From Penelope pileata (lineage: Eukaryota > Chordata > Aves > Galliformes > Cracidae): a stretch of DNA of 64,000 nucleotides. A program made the translations under genes and the position numbers. The first letter of the stretch is position 1. Each line of letters starts with the position of its first letter. The stretch is from positions 329,573-393,572 of the forward strand of contig WBMW01005529.1 of assembly GCA_013396635.1 (NCBI GenBank), given 5' to 3'. The notes below the pieces were generated by a model that did not search any database, had not been told where the DNA came from, and saw only the letters and a program-made list of their open reading frames with translations. Shown one piece after another: positions 24,429-38,519 of this stretch.

Positions 24429-27400
24429 ACCTAAGTTTTTGTGGAACTGCTTCCAAAAAGTCCTGTTCTGAACTAACTCTAGTCTGGGAGGATATCAACC
24501 CACATTTCCAAGTTTAGTGGAGTTAACATAAACTAAGCACATTTTACACTGAAAAGCATCAGGCAGCCTAAAGAGGCTGTGTTTCTTCAGTCAATAACAT
24601 ACTATCAAGTTAAGAAGACAGATGCGGAAAACAAGTGGAATTAGGGGTCCTAGTGCTTTTATAATTCTCAGGCCTTCTTTTCTGGAGTATAAGGCCCTGA
24701 ACATGACAGAAACATTTAGACTTCAGTGTAAAGTACATCCTACAATTACTAATGTCATCTAGTTTAATTTCTTCATCATACAAGGGTAATGGACAGTGAA
24801 AACGGGCAGGCTATTGTTATGGCATTCAGCATGCTGGCTTTAAAATATCTACAAGCACTATGTTAAACATGATTTCTATTTAATTAATGTAGAGCTGAAT
24901 CTATCATACCCATCACCCAAGCACCTCTGCTGCTAAGCAATTTGCTTGTACTGCCTTCTCATAGAAGAAAAGCTATTGCTAAAGTAGCCATGCTGACATG
25001 AGATATCATTTTAAAGGGAAATAGCCTGTACTGCAGAGCCACTTTGAATTGTTCCATTTCATTTTTCTTACATTTTCAGATGATAAAGGCATTTCTGGGT
25101 GCGTTAAATGTAAACCATTTACAGAAAGGAATATGAAATTCAGTCTTCCTTTGGGATAATATGATATGATTTTGCAATTCTTTAAGCAATGCCTAAAAGG
25201 TCAAGCAAGTGTGAAAATTGTAAAGGTAACTCATCAGAAATAGGAAGATCCACAGTAGTCAAATGGAAAAAACAGCAAAAAGGTATAAAAGATGCACTGG
25301 ATAACTTTTATGATAAGTGTAATTTCTGGTAGATTAACTGAGCTATTTATACATGAAGATCTGTGAAAATCAAGAATAATTTTTCTGTGAACTTCAAAAT
25401 TATTTTTGAAATAATTTTTAAAATACATTTAAAAACATTTTTTTGCATACTGTCTTGTATACTTAACAGCCATTGTGCTTTTATTACCAGTCCTTTTCAG
25501 ACAATAGTTTATTCAAAAAACTCCACAGAACAAGGTTGTTTTCTGGAACAGTCAGCTGCAGAGGATGAGAGATCAACCTGACCAAGGTAATTTCCTAATC
25601 TACTAGAACAGAAGTAGACGCAATTGCAGAGCTAGAAGATGCTGAGGATATACCTAAAAAGGTGTATGGTCTGTCTGGAATAAGAGGTGGATGAAATGAG
25701 GGAGACCCTAAATGGTGTTTTCTTGCAATTAAAAGAATGTAGTGACTGGCCTCCTCTGCTCAATGGCTTCATTGTCTGGAAGCACTTGGGATCTGGGTGT
25801 CTGCAGAAACAGAATTCTGATGGCCACTGGCAGGGGGCTGCTAACCTTCAGTTTTGCCTTCAGCTACCCCTCACTTCATCTATGGTACCTTGCTCAAACT
25901 CTGAAGGAACAGCAGTATGCTGTAAGCATCCTCTTAAATATTCTCTTGCTCAAGGCAACAGAATTTCCACAGCCTTTGCTCTGTAACAAGAGAGTAGGCT
26001 CAAATTAAACCATACCTCTTCCCTGAGAAAATGACAAAAATGCTGAAATTAAGAAACTTCTTTTCTTGCCAGTGGCCCAGAACGTCTGACAGCCGCAGAA
26101 AAGTGTAACCTAGCAGAAGCATTCCTGAATAGCTGAAAACTGCTTCTTTTCCAAACATGGAAAAATAACATGAAAAACGTTTCTTTTCTGACATTGTATA
26201 ACAAGAAAAGAAAATCATTTCACATCACTGTTGTGTCTCAGGGGATTGCTCTGAAATCGATGATTCTGGCAGCTTTCGTACTCTCGGTGCTCATCCAATT
26301 TAACCTTAATTACACATTTTAGCTATGCAGCTTAGAGAGCAGTGACTAAAAGTTATAAATCTTGTAGAACAGCAAAAAAAGACTATGATTATGTGAGCTA
26401 AATACTGCTTGGCAAGTATGTGGCTGACTGATATTCATCTTCCAGCTGGGATCTGATGGCTTCTTTGAACGAAGAAACAGTCAGTTAGTCTGTCACCCTG
26501 TTTTATTCCCTTTCTCCACTTCCATGCTAGTTGTTTCCACCAGCTGAAAGACTGAAAGTTATAACACAGCTGCTTATTGCCTAGAACAAAAGGGCAAAAA
26601 AATCATTTAAAAATTTTCTGCGTTCCCCTTTCCACTGGAGGCCACGAGGAAAAAGAGATTTCCAGCAAGCCCTAGAGATAACTTCTTTTTGAACCAATAG
26701 AGGCAGAGATAAAAAATCTTGGTCAACTGACAGTCTACAGGGGAAAAAAATGACTCTCTCCTCTTAGAAAAAAAGGAAATCCTACTGTGTCTTCTTAAAT
26801 GGCCCATCCTGGAGCAACCCTTTAAGAGAATACTGTCTCCTGAGCTATTACTTTTTGAAATTCTTCCAAAGCACTTCATTAACTTGGCTCTCTCCCTTCC
26901 GGCAATTCATGCATCAATTGCCATCTTATACTGCATAATTTTGTCCTGCTGCATGTTTTTTCCTTTGGAATTATGTTCTGCTGTAATCTGTGTTAGTTTC
27001 TGCAAGAAACTACTGTACTAATTTGCTGCTTTGACACAATCCCTTTCTCGTTAAATGAAGGTCAAGAGCAGACATTTTTTTCTACATGATTCTATTCAAT
27101 TGCTCTTCCTTTCCATATTGATTCTGTGAAGGGATTCCAATTACATTATCTTTTCTTGGGATATACTGAAGCAGATGACAGACTCCAGCCTTGCAGGTAT
27201 CCTCTGGACTAGTGGGTCTCATCGAAGTAACAAGGGCATAGTTTTCTATGGTATAGTTAAGATGTACTAGTCTGTCTTCATATTAAGAGAATCATCGGTA
27301 CTCTTCCTTACAAGTCGTGTATCCTTCAGTTCTTTGTTTGCCTTTTTTGTAAAACTATCCTTGGAATAGTGAGAATGGTATTTCAGAGCTCATCATTAAA

Positions 27401-27982
27401 GACATTGTAGCAAAATAATAAGAAGAAAAACCTGGACCAAAGATCTGATCTTATAAATTTTAAACTATTTTGTACACAACAGATTTTAGACTTCCTAACT
27501 GTATAGGTTTTCCTGATAAATATGTTTAATTTACACTGAGTTTATATTGTTGAAGTACTAGTAGACTTCTTAAGTGTTTGTCCACATTGCCTTTAGATTT
27601 TAGATCAGGGATTGAGTTTTTGAGGGAAATTTTTCTATTATCTCTTTGCAGACTGTTTTACTTTTGGGTGAGCCTAGCCTGGAAGATGACTCCCAGGAGT
27701 GCACTTAATAATGGATACTTACCGCAGAGTCTCAGTTTAGAGGAAAACTAAAGTAGAGTCCCTGGGAGATGAGAATCACACATTTTCTAGTGAAGATAGA
27801 AAATCCTTTCAAAAGCAATGTTTTTTCCTTCACATCTTTTCACATCACACCACCCAGCTTACTAACACAGACGCAGCCTTTTCCTATGCAGTTTAACAGC
27901 ACAAGCTATATGAACTGTTACTTCACTCTACAGTTTCTGTAGTACTTTCATATTTACACACAAGTATTTGATAGGGAAAAGA

Positions 27983-28039
27983 AGGAAACAAATGAAATAG
28001 TAGGAAACAAATGAAATAGTAGGAAACAAATGACATGAA
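27983..28039. repeat. 19-bp tandem repeat, three copies
   Basis: Unit AGGAAACAAATGAAATAGT. The first two copies are identical (27983-28001, 28002-28020); the third diverges after 13 bases. Confidence 0.9.
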
Positions 28040-28392
28040 AAGTAAAAAATTGCAGATGAGTTCCACTTTTATGGACCAGGCAGTTGTTTCCCCCTCCACA
28101 GAGTCCAGTAAGTTTTTACTTATTAAATAGAATGAGATCTAATGTGTCTAATATTCTATATAAATGGGAAAGGAATATTAAATCGAGCTCTGTAAAGAAA
28201 GGAGATTACAGGAGAAAAAGGAACATCTGAACAAGACAACATGACATAAAAGCATGTTGTAAAGGAAGATCAAATAATACATATAGCAAGCAGTATATAG
28301 TTTGTAAAATACAAAGTCTGAAATTAAAATCCTTCCAGTAGCCTTTCTTTTAAAATGTCATGTTCTTTTCTAGAATATTGTTGCTCACTTAC

Positions 28393-28434
28393 ACTGAGGA
28401 AAAGTCCAGGAACAGAAAATTGAGAATGCAGATA
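28393..28434 (-). CDS. Exon of the spliced minus-strand gene (42 nt, phase 1-1)
   Basis: Both splice sites are strong: acceptor CAGCTCTTTTGCAG and donor CAGT-GTAAGTGAG. All three frames are open, but phase 1 is demanded by the previous exon and reads SAFSIFCSWTFPQ. The single leftover T plus TG of the terminal exon makes leucine, giving a smooth join to PPMYLNLAEK. Confidence 0.6.
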
Positions 28435-30433
28435 CTGCAAAAGAGCTGGTTGGTGGTCTTATCAGCTGAAAAGTGAGTATCTGCAACAAATAACTATTCA
28501 ATCAAGTGAAACCATTTTCATGTGGTAAAATTCTTATAATTGCAATTCCTAATCATATAATTGGACAGATTGAGTGACTGTCCCACAGAGGATTTTAAAT
28601 ACAGCTTTTAATAAATGCTATATACAAATCACTACAACCATAAGTCATTGTAGTTTCCCTGCTGGCCCGGTAAAAAGAAATGGTCAACATCATGAATATT
28701 ATAACAGAGTTTTATTTCTAAATCTTTATACTCTTATTCACTTTCTCTCTCCAAGGACTGACAAACAATACAATGAACGATTTCAATGCTGAAGAACTTC
28801 TGTGAGTAAATAAAGCAGTATAGAATGAGGACTGCTAGCTACTCTGAAGTAAAGGTGAAATTCCTTAAGGGTGAAGGATTCGTATAGAAGTCACAAAGTC
28901 GATGCCATACAAGAAGGATGTGAAAAGGAAAGGTTTGCCATTATCACTGCCCTGTGCTGACGTCAGTTCTGTGCATATTTGGTACAGTCTTTAGTTAATT
29001 TTGGTTATTCTGGCAACTGATCTATGGACCCAGTTTTAAGCACTATGAACATCATTTGTCTTTCTCATGGATGAGATTCCGAAACACTCTTACTTCTTGG
29101 AAGGGTTCCAGTCTAACTATAGAGAATATTTCTGTGACAGCTCAGTTCAAAAATCTTGAACTTAGAAAATGGTCAAAGGTAATTGATGAAATTACATTAA
29201 TTTTATTTTATTAAATTAGAAAGTATTTATTTTTATGCTACACACATAACATTGTATATGAAATTTTATTTACTTATTTTTAGACAACATTTAAAAAGTT
29301 CACCAAGAGTCTTTTACGCAAACATAAATATGTCTACATATGTAGACATATTTTCTGGATTTAAGAAAACACATGTAAATGTCACACTCACATATACACA
29401 GTATCTCCAGGTTCACAGGCACACATCTGTGGATCCTGTGAGTGTTGGCCCAGCCCCTCTGTCTGCCCAGTGCCCTTGCCCAGATCCTGGCCCCTCTCAC
29501 CTGCGCCTTGAGTCCCCTACTCATCTGTTATGCCTTGACTACTAGGTTTGTGTCTCTGTACAGTTTTGTTTCTCCCTTTATTTATTATCTCCTTTACATT
29601 GTACATATTGTCCTTGATCAGATAACCTTAATGAAGCAGATGCTCTCACCTTCCATGTGGCTCTACAGTACCCTCATCTCCTCATCTCCAGGGTGATTTG
29701 TGAGTTCTGGGAAAGCAGAGCCTGGCAGAACCACCTGCCTCAGGACTTCTCCTTATGATAGACATGGCTCTGATTGTTGTAAGTAAAATAATATGATCAC
29801 TATTTTTTGTTTTAATTTACTTTTTTGAATAATGATACTGCACTTAAAAACTGGCTGGTATGCAACAGAGCCAAGGAACTTGCTTCTATTCTAGGAACAT
29901 GAAACACATATGAAGGGAAAAACAATGCAGCACCAGGGGGTATCCCTGTGTTGTATTTAAAGGGTTTTTAAGCATGTCTGAGCCTTGGTGAATGTGAAGT
30001 TTCCCTTTCCTGTAGTCCTGTGAGTCCAGATGTTTTTTTTTCCATTTTACAGATGGGCAAGACATAGGAAAAGAGCACACGGTGATTCAGGTCTGTCAGA
30101 GACTAGTATGTTTCTCTCCATACTCATCATGTTATCAAACCATCCCCCTTTTCTCTTCCCAGGAAAGTAAGAAAAACCCTCATTTTACAGCTCATGCACC
30201 TTATTAGTCCTTTATTCTTCAACTGAGATCATGAGCTAATTGGTCAAATGTTCCACATCATGACACAACTTTTCAGCTGGTAATCAGTGTTCAGTGGTTA
30301 GTGGCTACTTTACCTAGGTACCTTGCAAATCACAGAATCATCAAATGGTTATCTAGAGAGGCATAGAGATGCCATTTTGCTTCAGTTCTTCAGCAATGAT
30401 AAATTTTAAATGTTTGCAAGTGGTGGCACTCAC
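28435..30433. other. Intron of the spliced gene
   Basis: Holds a perfect 28-bp palindrome (29326-29353) and a GC-richer segment (29410-29530) of unknown nature. Confidence 0.5.
29326..29353. repeat. Perfect 28-bp palindrome
   Basis: AAATATGTCTACAT followed directly by its reverse complement, with no spacer. Confidence 0.95.
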
Positions 30434-30586
30434 TATTTGTGTGTAGTACAGATTCATTAATAAAATCTAGTATTTCAGATTCAGACTTGTCAGTAACTCT
30501 GAAGACAAAGCTCAGCTCTATCAAAGCCATTAATGTTGCATGGGACCACTCTCTGAAATGGCTTTTAATAAAATCTTCAGGTGACA
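30434..30586 (-). CDS. Exon of the spliced minus-strand gene (153 nt, phase 1-1)
   Basis: The donor is excellent (ATA-GTGAGTGCC). The acceptor, TCTGTAG, has a poor pyrimidine tract and is the weakest splice site of the set. It gives 50 codons: SPEDFIKSHFREWSHATLMA, then LIELSFVFRVTDKSESEILD and FINESVLHTN. An in-frame stop lies just upstream, so the start cannot be far from that chosen. Composition is convincingly protein-like. Confidence 0.68.
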
Positions 30587-31484
30587 CTACAGACTTTTAG
30601 GATTTCTCCCAACTGCCACTTTTCCAAGGTTAGAGGAATTCCATTTTAATGTTAAGGGAATTTAACAAAGGCTTAATTTTTACTCTCTGTTTCGATTTAA
30701 AACAACAGTTTTCATTCCTTTCTCTTCACAGATGTTTCTATTAATATTTTATGACATGTAGCTATTGAAGGATGTAGATTCTGAGGTTTTTTTTGAATTT
30801 ACTTATATTCCTCTGTCACTTATTACATTTCAATACTGATTTTGTAAGCACTTCAAAGAAATCTGGCTTGGTTGTCAACTTTCCTTCCTATACTCTTTTG
30901 CTGATCTGCTGTGTTTGCTTTTTCTGAAACAGAACACATGCTTCCAGCTGTTACTATAAAAGACAAAGGAAGTACAAACCATGTTCCTCTTTGTTGGCAC
31001 AGTAAGTCAAAACTGTCTAAAACTGCTGTTGAACTTCCAAATAGATAAAGCTATTAAGTTAAAAAAAATATTACATACATTGTATATTATCTCATTTTTA
31101 AAAATAATTTCTTCCTTCTCTAATTAAATAACAGTTGAGAAAGATCCTAAGGCTTGCAGAATGCCTTCCGTCCTAAGGTCATTGTAACATAGGCTTCAAA
31201 GTTAGCATGGGTGTCTAAAACTGTAAATCTTGTCTGGTCTTGCAGAATGTTTGCAATTTTTCTATGTAACCTTTCAAAGTCACTGTGGTATTATATTTTA
31301 AATATAACTATAAACTTTCATCAGGATGTTTTATTGTTTCATTGAGGAATCCAGTGTTATGTCAATGAGCAACACTATTATCATGGTGTTATCGTTGCTA
31401 AGTCTAAAGATCACATCTTTTACATCTTCAATATTCTCTAGATTTGTTAGGTTGTTACAATAGAGAAAAAATGTACTTTTTCTT

Positions 31485-32110
31485 TCCCGGGCACCAGCAC
31501 ATATTCTGGACTGGCTGGCTGGAAAGCACCTCTGCTTGTGTCCTGGTGGACACCAAAATATCCCTGAATATGCAATGAACCCTCATGGCAAAGGATAAAA
31601 TCATCCTGAGGAATAGTGTTACCAGTGAGTTTAGGGAGGTTATCCTTCACCTCTGCAAAGGTGAGGGGAAGTGCTCGATCTGGTCCTGGGCTCCTCAGTA
31701 CAAAAGAGATGTGGACATACTGGACTGTGTCTAGCAATCCAGCCCCTTTTGTCCCCTGTCCCTCACAAAGGTGATGAAGGGACTGGAGCATTTCTCGTAA
31801 GAGGAAGTGCTGAGATAGTCAAGACTGTTCAGCCTGGACAGGTGAAGGTCGAGAGGGGATCTTAGCAATCTGTGTAAATACTTTATGGGAGAAAATGAAG
31901 AACACGGAGCCAGACTCTCCTCAGTAGTGGTTACTGACAGAATAAGAGACAATGGGCACAAAGCAAATAGCAGCGAACTCAGTTTGAACACAGAGAAAAC
32001 ATTGTGCTACTGTGAATGGTCAAAAATTGGAATTTGTTGCCCAGAGAGGCTGTGAACTCTCCAAACATGGAGATAACCAAAATCCAGCTGGACACAGTTA
32101 TGGACACTAT
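31485..32110 (+). mobile_element. CR1 LINE fragment, plus strand, diverged
   Basis: The segment at 31525-31590 corresponds to the CR1 ORF2 stretch translated as LVDTKISLNM. It continues through the GAGGTTATCCTTCACCTCTG and GCTCCTCAGTACAAAAGAGA blocks, the latter matching the WGPQHKKD region of the copy at 61320. It ends around CCAGCTGGACACAGTTATGG. Frames are extensively broken and the terminal octamer repeats are lost. Confidence 0.82.
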
Positions 32111-32367
32111 TGTACAAAGATAATCTCAAGAAGTCTCTCTAAAGTTGCTTGTTACAGTACTACTGAGGTGTAGAAATTAGTGTATTTTAAACTTTCAGTC
32201 AGTACATATTTCTCTTGGAGAGTCTACATCCTCTGTGCAGATATGGATTTGCATATATGTACATGTTTTAGGAAAAGAACATATGGTTGAAATAGAGCAG
32301 AAGATAAGAATGTGTGGCAGTTTATTTTCAAGAAATGTATCTTTATCTGGTCTGCCTCCAGAAATAC

Positions 32368-32422
32368 AAAAACAAATAAACAACAACAAACAAACAAGCA
32401 AACAAACAGAGAAAAACAAAAA
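32368..32422. repeat. (AAAC)n-like tract
   Basis: Imperfect AAAC/AAAT repeats, about 55 bp. Confidence 0.8.
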
Positions 32423-34533
32423 GGACTTAAGAAGGTGAAATGCTTAGTTAACTGAATCAGCCTAGCAACATCCCAAGAATATTCGAAGTTGCTACTCTTT
32501 AGGACCTTCTGCTTCTTCTTTTCCTTATGAAGGTAATAATTTCCTGTATAGCACACTAGTAATAGCTCATTATTCACTTTCACTGCATTAACTTATCTTC
32601 CTTGAAAATAAATGTGCGCTGTGTTTTTTCAATCCTGTCAATTACTCACCCACTTTTTTTACAGGAATCACTCTGCTATCAGAGCAGAGTTACGTGGAGG
32701 AACCATTTTGCTCTTCTGATTCCCCTCCATGGGAAGACTATCAAAGTCTAGCTTTCAGTAAACTGAAAATCCTACCAGCTTTGTTTTTAAATCACATTGG
32801 ATAAATTGCAAGCTATCAAGATAGATGAGTCTTAAAAGCTATTTTTCTGTCACCTGGGTATTACTGTAATCTTGCAACAAAATTCAAAAACTACCCTTAC
32901 ACTTAGTGTAGACAGCATATTCTGCAGAGTGCATTGCAATATAAAGTAAACAAGGTAAGCCACTGGTAGTGGAGTAGTTCATGCAAAATACTCATAAAAA
33001 ATCTGGAATCATTACAACTTTCATCATATCACTAACAAATTTCAATTGATTTGTAAGGAAACTTTTTTTTCTTTTGTAATCAGTCTCACTCAGTATCAAC
33101 TCTGCACCATATTCTGCTTGGTGGTATCATGATAAATGTATGACCGCAATACATCAGTAGAAATGTTTCAGTGTAATGGACATATAATCCATGAAAAAAA
33201 TTTCTCTGAGATATCATGATCTTGGAAAAGTTAGATATTAATGGTGCCTAGGGAGCTGTTATGATCCAGTTTGCTAAAAAGAGCATTCAGATTAATTAGA
33301 TTCAGGGCCATTCTACTTTAAAGAGTGACTTACACTTGATCTAATATGATACTCTAACTCCCTTCATATAAAGTTAATTTGAAATATTGTGGAGACTTAT
33401 TAAAGGAGTCTTTAGGTGTATAAGCATGGCGAGGATGGCTACATACACTGTAATTTTTAGTTAAAACTGTATGTGCCAGGAGGACAAAATCTGAGCATGA
33501 ACCATTTATGATTTCATTCAGTTACTATTTTAACTTCTATTTTATTCTTTTTCTTACTACTTTAAAATATTTTCTGGGAAGAAGTTAACATTTTGTCAGC
33601 AATTTGTTTTTATAAATATCGCTATAGATAAAAAAAACATATAATGCATTTAGTAACTGATTTGCAAACAATCTAATGCATACTTTATACAAAACCTCTT
33701 GCATGACATCCACTGTGCAAGAGGCTGATTTCTGGAAAAGGGTTGTAAAACCCTGCAATTATAATCAGGTTATGAATGATGTTCTCACTTAATTACAAAT
33801 CCTGATTAGAGTCTTCAATGCTAGGTTCTTTTTAATATTAAGATTAAATAATGAGCTCCATAAAAGCCATCCAGTTTGCCTGACCTTTATCTAACACTGG
33901 GTCAGTGTAAGTGTGCCTTTTATGAGTCTGTTAGCTCAATCTATGTGTCGACTGTATTTGAATTCCATTAATAGATCTGCTGCCAGAACACAGTCTAATA
34001 AAATAAGAAATGGGCAGAGACTGGCAAAAAAAAGGTTATTTTCACAGTCTTATGACCTAGAAAAGTATCCTAAGGGAAGGCCACAAAGTAAATTGGGGAA
34101 TTTTCAGACATATGTCTAGGATGTCTAGTCAGAAATGCTTGAATTTAACGACAAGTAAGAAGGCAGTGGAGAAAATTATAATTATTCATCTGTAATAATC
34201 CTCCTTATAATTAAAATCTATTTTTAATCTGCCTAAATTCCTTGTTTTAATTTTAAGATTCATAAATTTATACATTTTATTAGACCCCAAAATTTAATAC
34301 TGTAATCTGTCTACTGGAAAAATTATCCTTGAGTATTTTATGAGAATTCATAAAAAATTCACTAAAAAAAAAAGAAAAAAGTATCAGAAAAGGCCAGTTA
34401 TCAGAAAAATCCAGTTACGCTGTTTTTCACAACCATTTCAACAATAAAGTTTAGCCTGCATGAACTTCTATGGAAAATGAACAGCCAGGTCACAGGCAGG
34501 TAAGTACTGGCAACAAAGCTGACATGTACTCAC

Positions 34534-34587
34534 ATGACATCTGCTTCAGGAATGGTATCATTTCATAACAAAGAAATATTACCAACA
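34534..34587 (-). CDS. Exon of the spliced minus-strand gene (54 nt, phase 1-1)
   Basis: The acceptor ends ATATTCAG and the donor is CAT-GTGAGT. It reads LVIFLCYEMIPFLKQMS in phase 1, and the other two frames contain stops. It is symmetric (1-1). The 6.3-kb intron before it holds a mariner copy (38520-39055) and the 20-N gap at 35495-35514, so a small exon could be missing there. Confidence 0.62.
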
Positions 34588-35494
34588 CTGAATATAGAAA
34601 TATTTTTGCAGAAAATTTCAGGTAAAATGCCTGCAATATTCCAACCCAAATTTCAAAAAGTCATTTTCAAATGCTACTATCAGTTTTTCTGATGACTGAG
34701 ATTAAAATTGCTCTTGCTCTATTTCTGAAAGTTCTCTGGCCTTTACTTCCCTCTTAGAAAGAAGCAGTGAATATGAAGTCTATCTGGCAAGTTTGACACA
34801 AGTCACTGAGCTGCATTTCCATTAAGTATTGTTGAAATATGTCCCAAACTGAAACATTTATTCTTTTTTGCTTTCTTTTTTTTTTTCCAGTGGAGCTTAA
34901 AATATTTATTTAAATGTGTTCAATGTTTTCAACAATAACAACAAAAAGAGCTATACCTTTTTTCATAATAGTTGGAACTGTAAAAGCAAAAATCAAATAA
35001 TCTGATTTGGTGAGGAAGTATAAGCCAGCCATAGCACAAAAACCGTGATATTAAAAGGATGATCAAGGTCTTGTTTCAGAAAGTGAGAGAAACAAAGCAA
35101 TGCTCTTATCATTCCTAGGAGTAAGTAGAAAATTGTTCAAAACACAAACTGCCCTATAAGAACTTGTAAAAAACATTTTTGATAGCAAGGCTGGCTGTAG
35201 GAAACATAAAACTGTTTTTCCCATTGATTTAATATTGGTTCAAAGCACTAAAATATGAAAAAATAAAGTGTTTTCCTCATGACAACCTGTGCCAGGCCTT
35301 TGCTTAGGCACAAAATATTCTCTGTATCTAAACCTTTTATTTCAAAACATATTTGTGGTCGTAAAACTTTGCAGTGCCTTGCAATTGTAAAACTTGCAAT
35401 TTTATCCTGTAGTTCTTAAGATTTATGGTCAGATTTTATGTGTTAGCCAAGATGTGTGCTGGAAAGCTGATCCTGCCATAAAATTCAGGGGAAA

Positions 35495-35514
35495 NNNNNN
35501 NNNNNNNNNNNNNN
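35495..35514. other. Assembly gap (20 N)
   Basis: Run of 20 N characters; the true size is unknown. Confidence 0.99.
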
Positions 35515-38500
35515 AAAGATTGCATTAACAAACCTCACACCTCTCTGAACAGTGATGCTATTAATGAGTTAACTTCTGACATCTTTACTTATTCTGAGTC
35601 ACTCCTATTCCAAATTACTCTCTGCCATATTCATGCAATAACAATTTTGCTTCAGTTAAGAATTGTGATTTGTCCTGAATAATCTTCTACCTGGGAATGT
35701 ATAATCTGACTAACTCAGTTGAAAACAGTGAGGTTCATTTCAGATCTTTCAACATGTTTTTCCACTGTAACCTACAAGAATAATCAAACAAGTAGCTCAT
35801 TCTGAACATCCATGTCAGGATGGAGTGTCGTAGGGCGGATTCTGGGACTAGCTGCCAAGTTGATCTTGAAGAATCACCTGTTCTATATATATAATATTTG
35901 ATCTGGGACATGCCTGTCTCTGGAACTTGTTTTCTTCCTCTGCAGACTGTAGTCCAAAAAATAACTAGTTGCCTGTCTCCTAAACAGCTACTATGAGTGA
36001 GATTACTCCTGTTTCTAAAAGATCAAATGCTCCTCTCCAACATCTTTTCTGTTAGGCCAAGTAATATCTCTCCTCCATTCAGAGTGTCTATTGCATTGAC
36101 TCCCATTGAATGCTCTCACCATACCCTTCCTACCATCTTCTGTCTGAGAAACTACATGCTTACTCAAGACTCATATTCAAGTGCTCTAACTTTAAGTCCT
36201 TCTAGGGTGTAAGATTGTACTCCTTATAATCATTTTTAAAAATGATTAATGGCAGGTTACTGAGATTACTTATAGCAGATTACTGAGGTTACTTGCCTCA
36301 GTAAAGCTTAGACAACCTTAACAAGTTCAGCTTAAGATCCACAGATGCACTATGTGCTATCATGATACTATTTACAATTTCTAGCTTGAGGGCTGATAGT
36401 GCCACCTGTGCAATAAATAAGAAAGAGAAATGGTGAAAATGTCACTATATACAAGAGATCTGCTGCTATTACAAAGACACCTCCCAGCTCTCAGCATTGT
36501 TCTAATTCTATATAGAATTAGACTTGCATCCTGGTAGCCTATGATCATGAAAGCAGGAAAGCAAAGCCACATTGTAACATACTTGGCTCTGGTGTATCTG
36601 TGCTGATGTACACTTAACAGATGTAAACATGGAGAAAATGCTGTTACGAAGGAATAATTCATTTGGGATATCTTTTCCTCATTTTTTTCCCATGTGTCTT
36701 ACAGGGTTAAAGAGTTATCTCCTCTATTCTATATAATTTCCCTGTCCTGGAGTCAACAAGAGTACAATGTTGAATTACAAAGTTGAATGTATGCATGTTT
36801 TAGTTCCAGTCCTTCTCTATTCTTATTCATGTGTAGACCATTTGGGATAGCATGAGTAGGTCAGGCCAGTGACTCCATTTCACTGCCTCCCAGTGTCTTG
36901 AGTGTCATGAGTGTCTTATCAAAAAGAAGAGGAAGCAGGGGGAGAGAACCCCGTTTTCAGGTGACATAGTCCTCAAAATATCACTGTTCTTTTCACAAGT
37001 GAAGATGAAGATGAATACCCTCTGTGGACCACATTATCATAATTTCCTACTAGAAAACTGAATGTACAAAGAGATCCTTGAAACTCAATGTCCTCTGTGA
37101 ATGAATTGATGAAGCAAGTACCTTACTGTGGCAAAAACATGTGTTGAGCTTTGAGTGTGAATGAAAGAAGATACCTAGATAATCTGGGAAAAACTAAATG
37201 CCATGATGTTGAAACTCTTATATGTTTTCAGATTGCAAACAAGACGCAACACACTGTATAATTAGCAATCACAGTGGCACCAGAATCAAGTAAAAAACCA
37301 AAAGAATGACTGTTTTAAAACAACCTTGCTTAATCATACTATGATCGCTCGAAGAATGATGAGACCTGTTATAAAATCATTACCAGAGCTGCCTTGGCCA
37401 GCACCTTAATTAGAGTTTATGTGAACTTGGGAATTTCAGTAAAGGTGACATTTGCATCAAAGGATTTTCCCTTTTGTTTTTCAATGTATGAACATTTAAG
37501 AGAATACAGATCACTTATGCTGGCATTAAGAGCTTTTCATTCTTCTCCAAGTTCCAGGTATCATTCATGCAAATTAATTCATACACCCATTAAAAAGCCT
37601 ATTAATCTCTTTAATATCCAAGAGCCTAGTAACTTAATCATTCTTACCTTTTGCTATGTTATGCGAATTTGCAAGTTTTCTTGCTAGTAAACTACCGATT
37701 TTATGATTGAATTGAGGTAAGGTCTGTTTCCAGTGGAAAAGGCAAGGGTGACACAGATAAGTTAAATGATTTCCTTCTTAGGTTATTGATCTTTAATTTG
37801 AAGTTTACTTAAGTTCCAACATTGTTTTTCTCCTTCTTGCTGTAAATGCCATTTCTGACATTGCACATCTGAGGTAAGATTTTCCTACAATGTAACTGCT
37901 TTATAAGAAGTTTACTTTAAAAAAAAAAATGGTCATTAGAACAGAAGAAAAATAATCTCTTCAGTGGAAATATACTTCTACATATATTCTGATTGAAATA
38001 AATTGTTATTTTGATGAGAATTATTAGGTTGAAAAAGAAAAAATGTCCATTAAGAACAGATTATATTTGGAGAGACAAGCTAGTCAAATAAAGCATGAAA
38101 AAGAAAATTTTGAAAGATATTTACCATCCTAGATTTCTTCTCTGTCTTGTCTTTGCTTAGTTAAGCACTTTGTTTAGAATGACACACTACTTCCTGTATG
38201 TGAACAGCACAGCTCTGTTGCATAGAAGAGATTATTAGTGTCTCAGTAGATAAGGCCTCATTTTTTTTTGATTACTCAAATATAGTTTTAAGAATGTTTC
38301 TGAGGGCATGAAGTTTTAAAAATATTGACACAAATAAAGCATTGTTCTGTCAGGTTAAGTGATTGGTTTAATTCTCTGAGATTATGAAGGCTTTCTGATC
38401 TTGAATACATAATATTGCTGATGCTTTGCTTGGTATGGAGGATAACATTACTTGAAATGCTTAAAGAAATCTATAATGGGTTATACATACATTAAATTGT

Positions 38501-38519
38501 GATATACTGCTACAACACA

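Larger units (their letters stand above)
24280..28392. other. Last intron of the spliced gene
   Basis: Contains an A-rich low-complexity tract (24355-24428), a GC-richer patch at about 25740-25930 with overlapping open frames, and a 19-bp tandem repeat (27983-28039). No further in-frame exon was accepted. Confidence 0.5.
30587..34533. other. Intron of the spliced gene, with CR1
   Basis: Contains the CR1 copy at 31485-32110 and an (AAAC)n-like tract at 32368-32422. The remainder is unique and AT-rich. Confidence 0.5.

Noticed and set aside
24915..24970. Minus-strand KAVQANCLAAE segment
   Set aside because: The donor GTGCTT is weak and phase 0-0 does not match the phase-1 neighbours.
27723..27747. 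25-nt minus-strand segment with an excellent donor (GTAAGTAT) and an AG upstream
   Set aside because: Between the exons at 28393-28434 and 24038-24279 it would be read in phase 1 and meets a stop (TT TTC CTC TAA), so it does not fit the main frame. It could be a poison exon, but I have no evidence.
30328..30352. CACAGAATCATCAAATGG, resembling a CR1 3' end
   Set aside because: Only about 20 bases match and nothing CR1-like follows, so it is too short to call.
36581..36612. Short minus-strand segment YISTDTPEP with a GTATGT donor
   Set aside because: The phase would fit, but the acceptor is poor and the length is only 30 nt.
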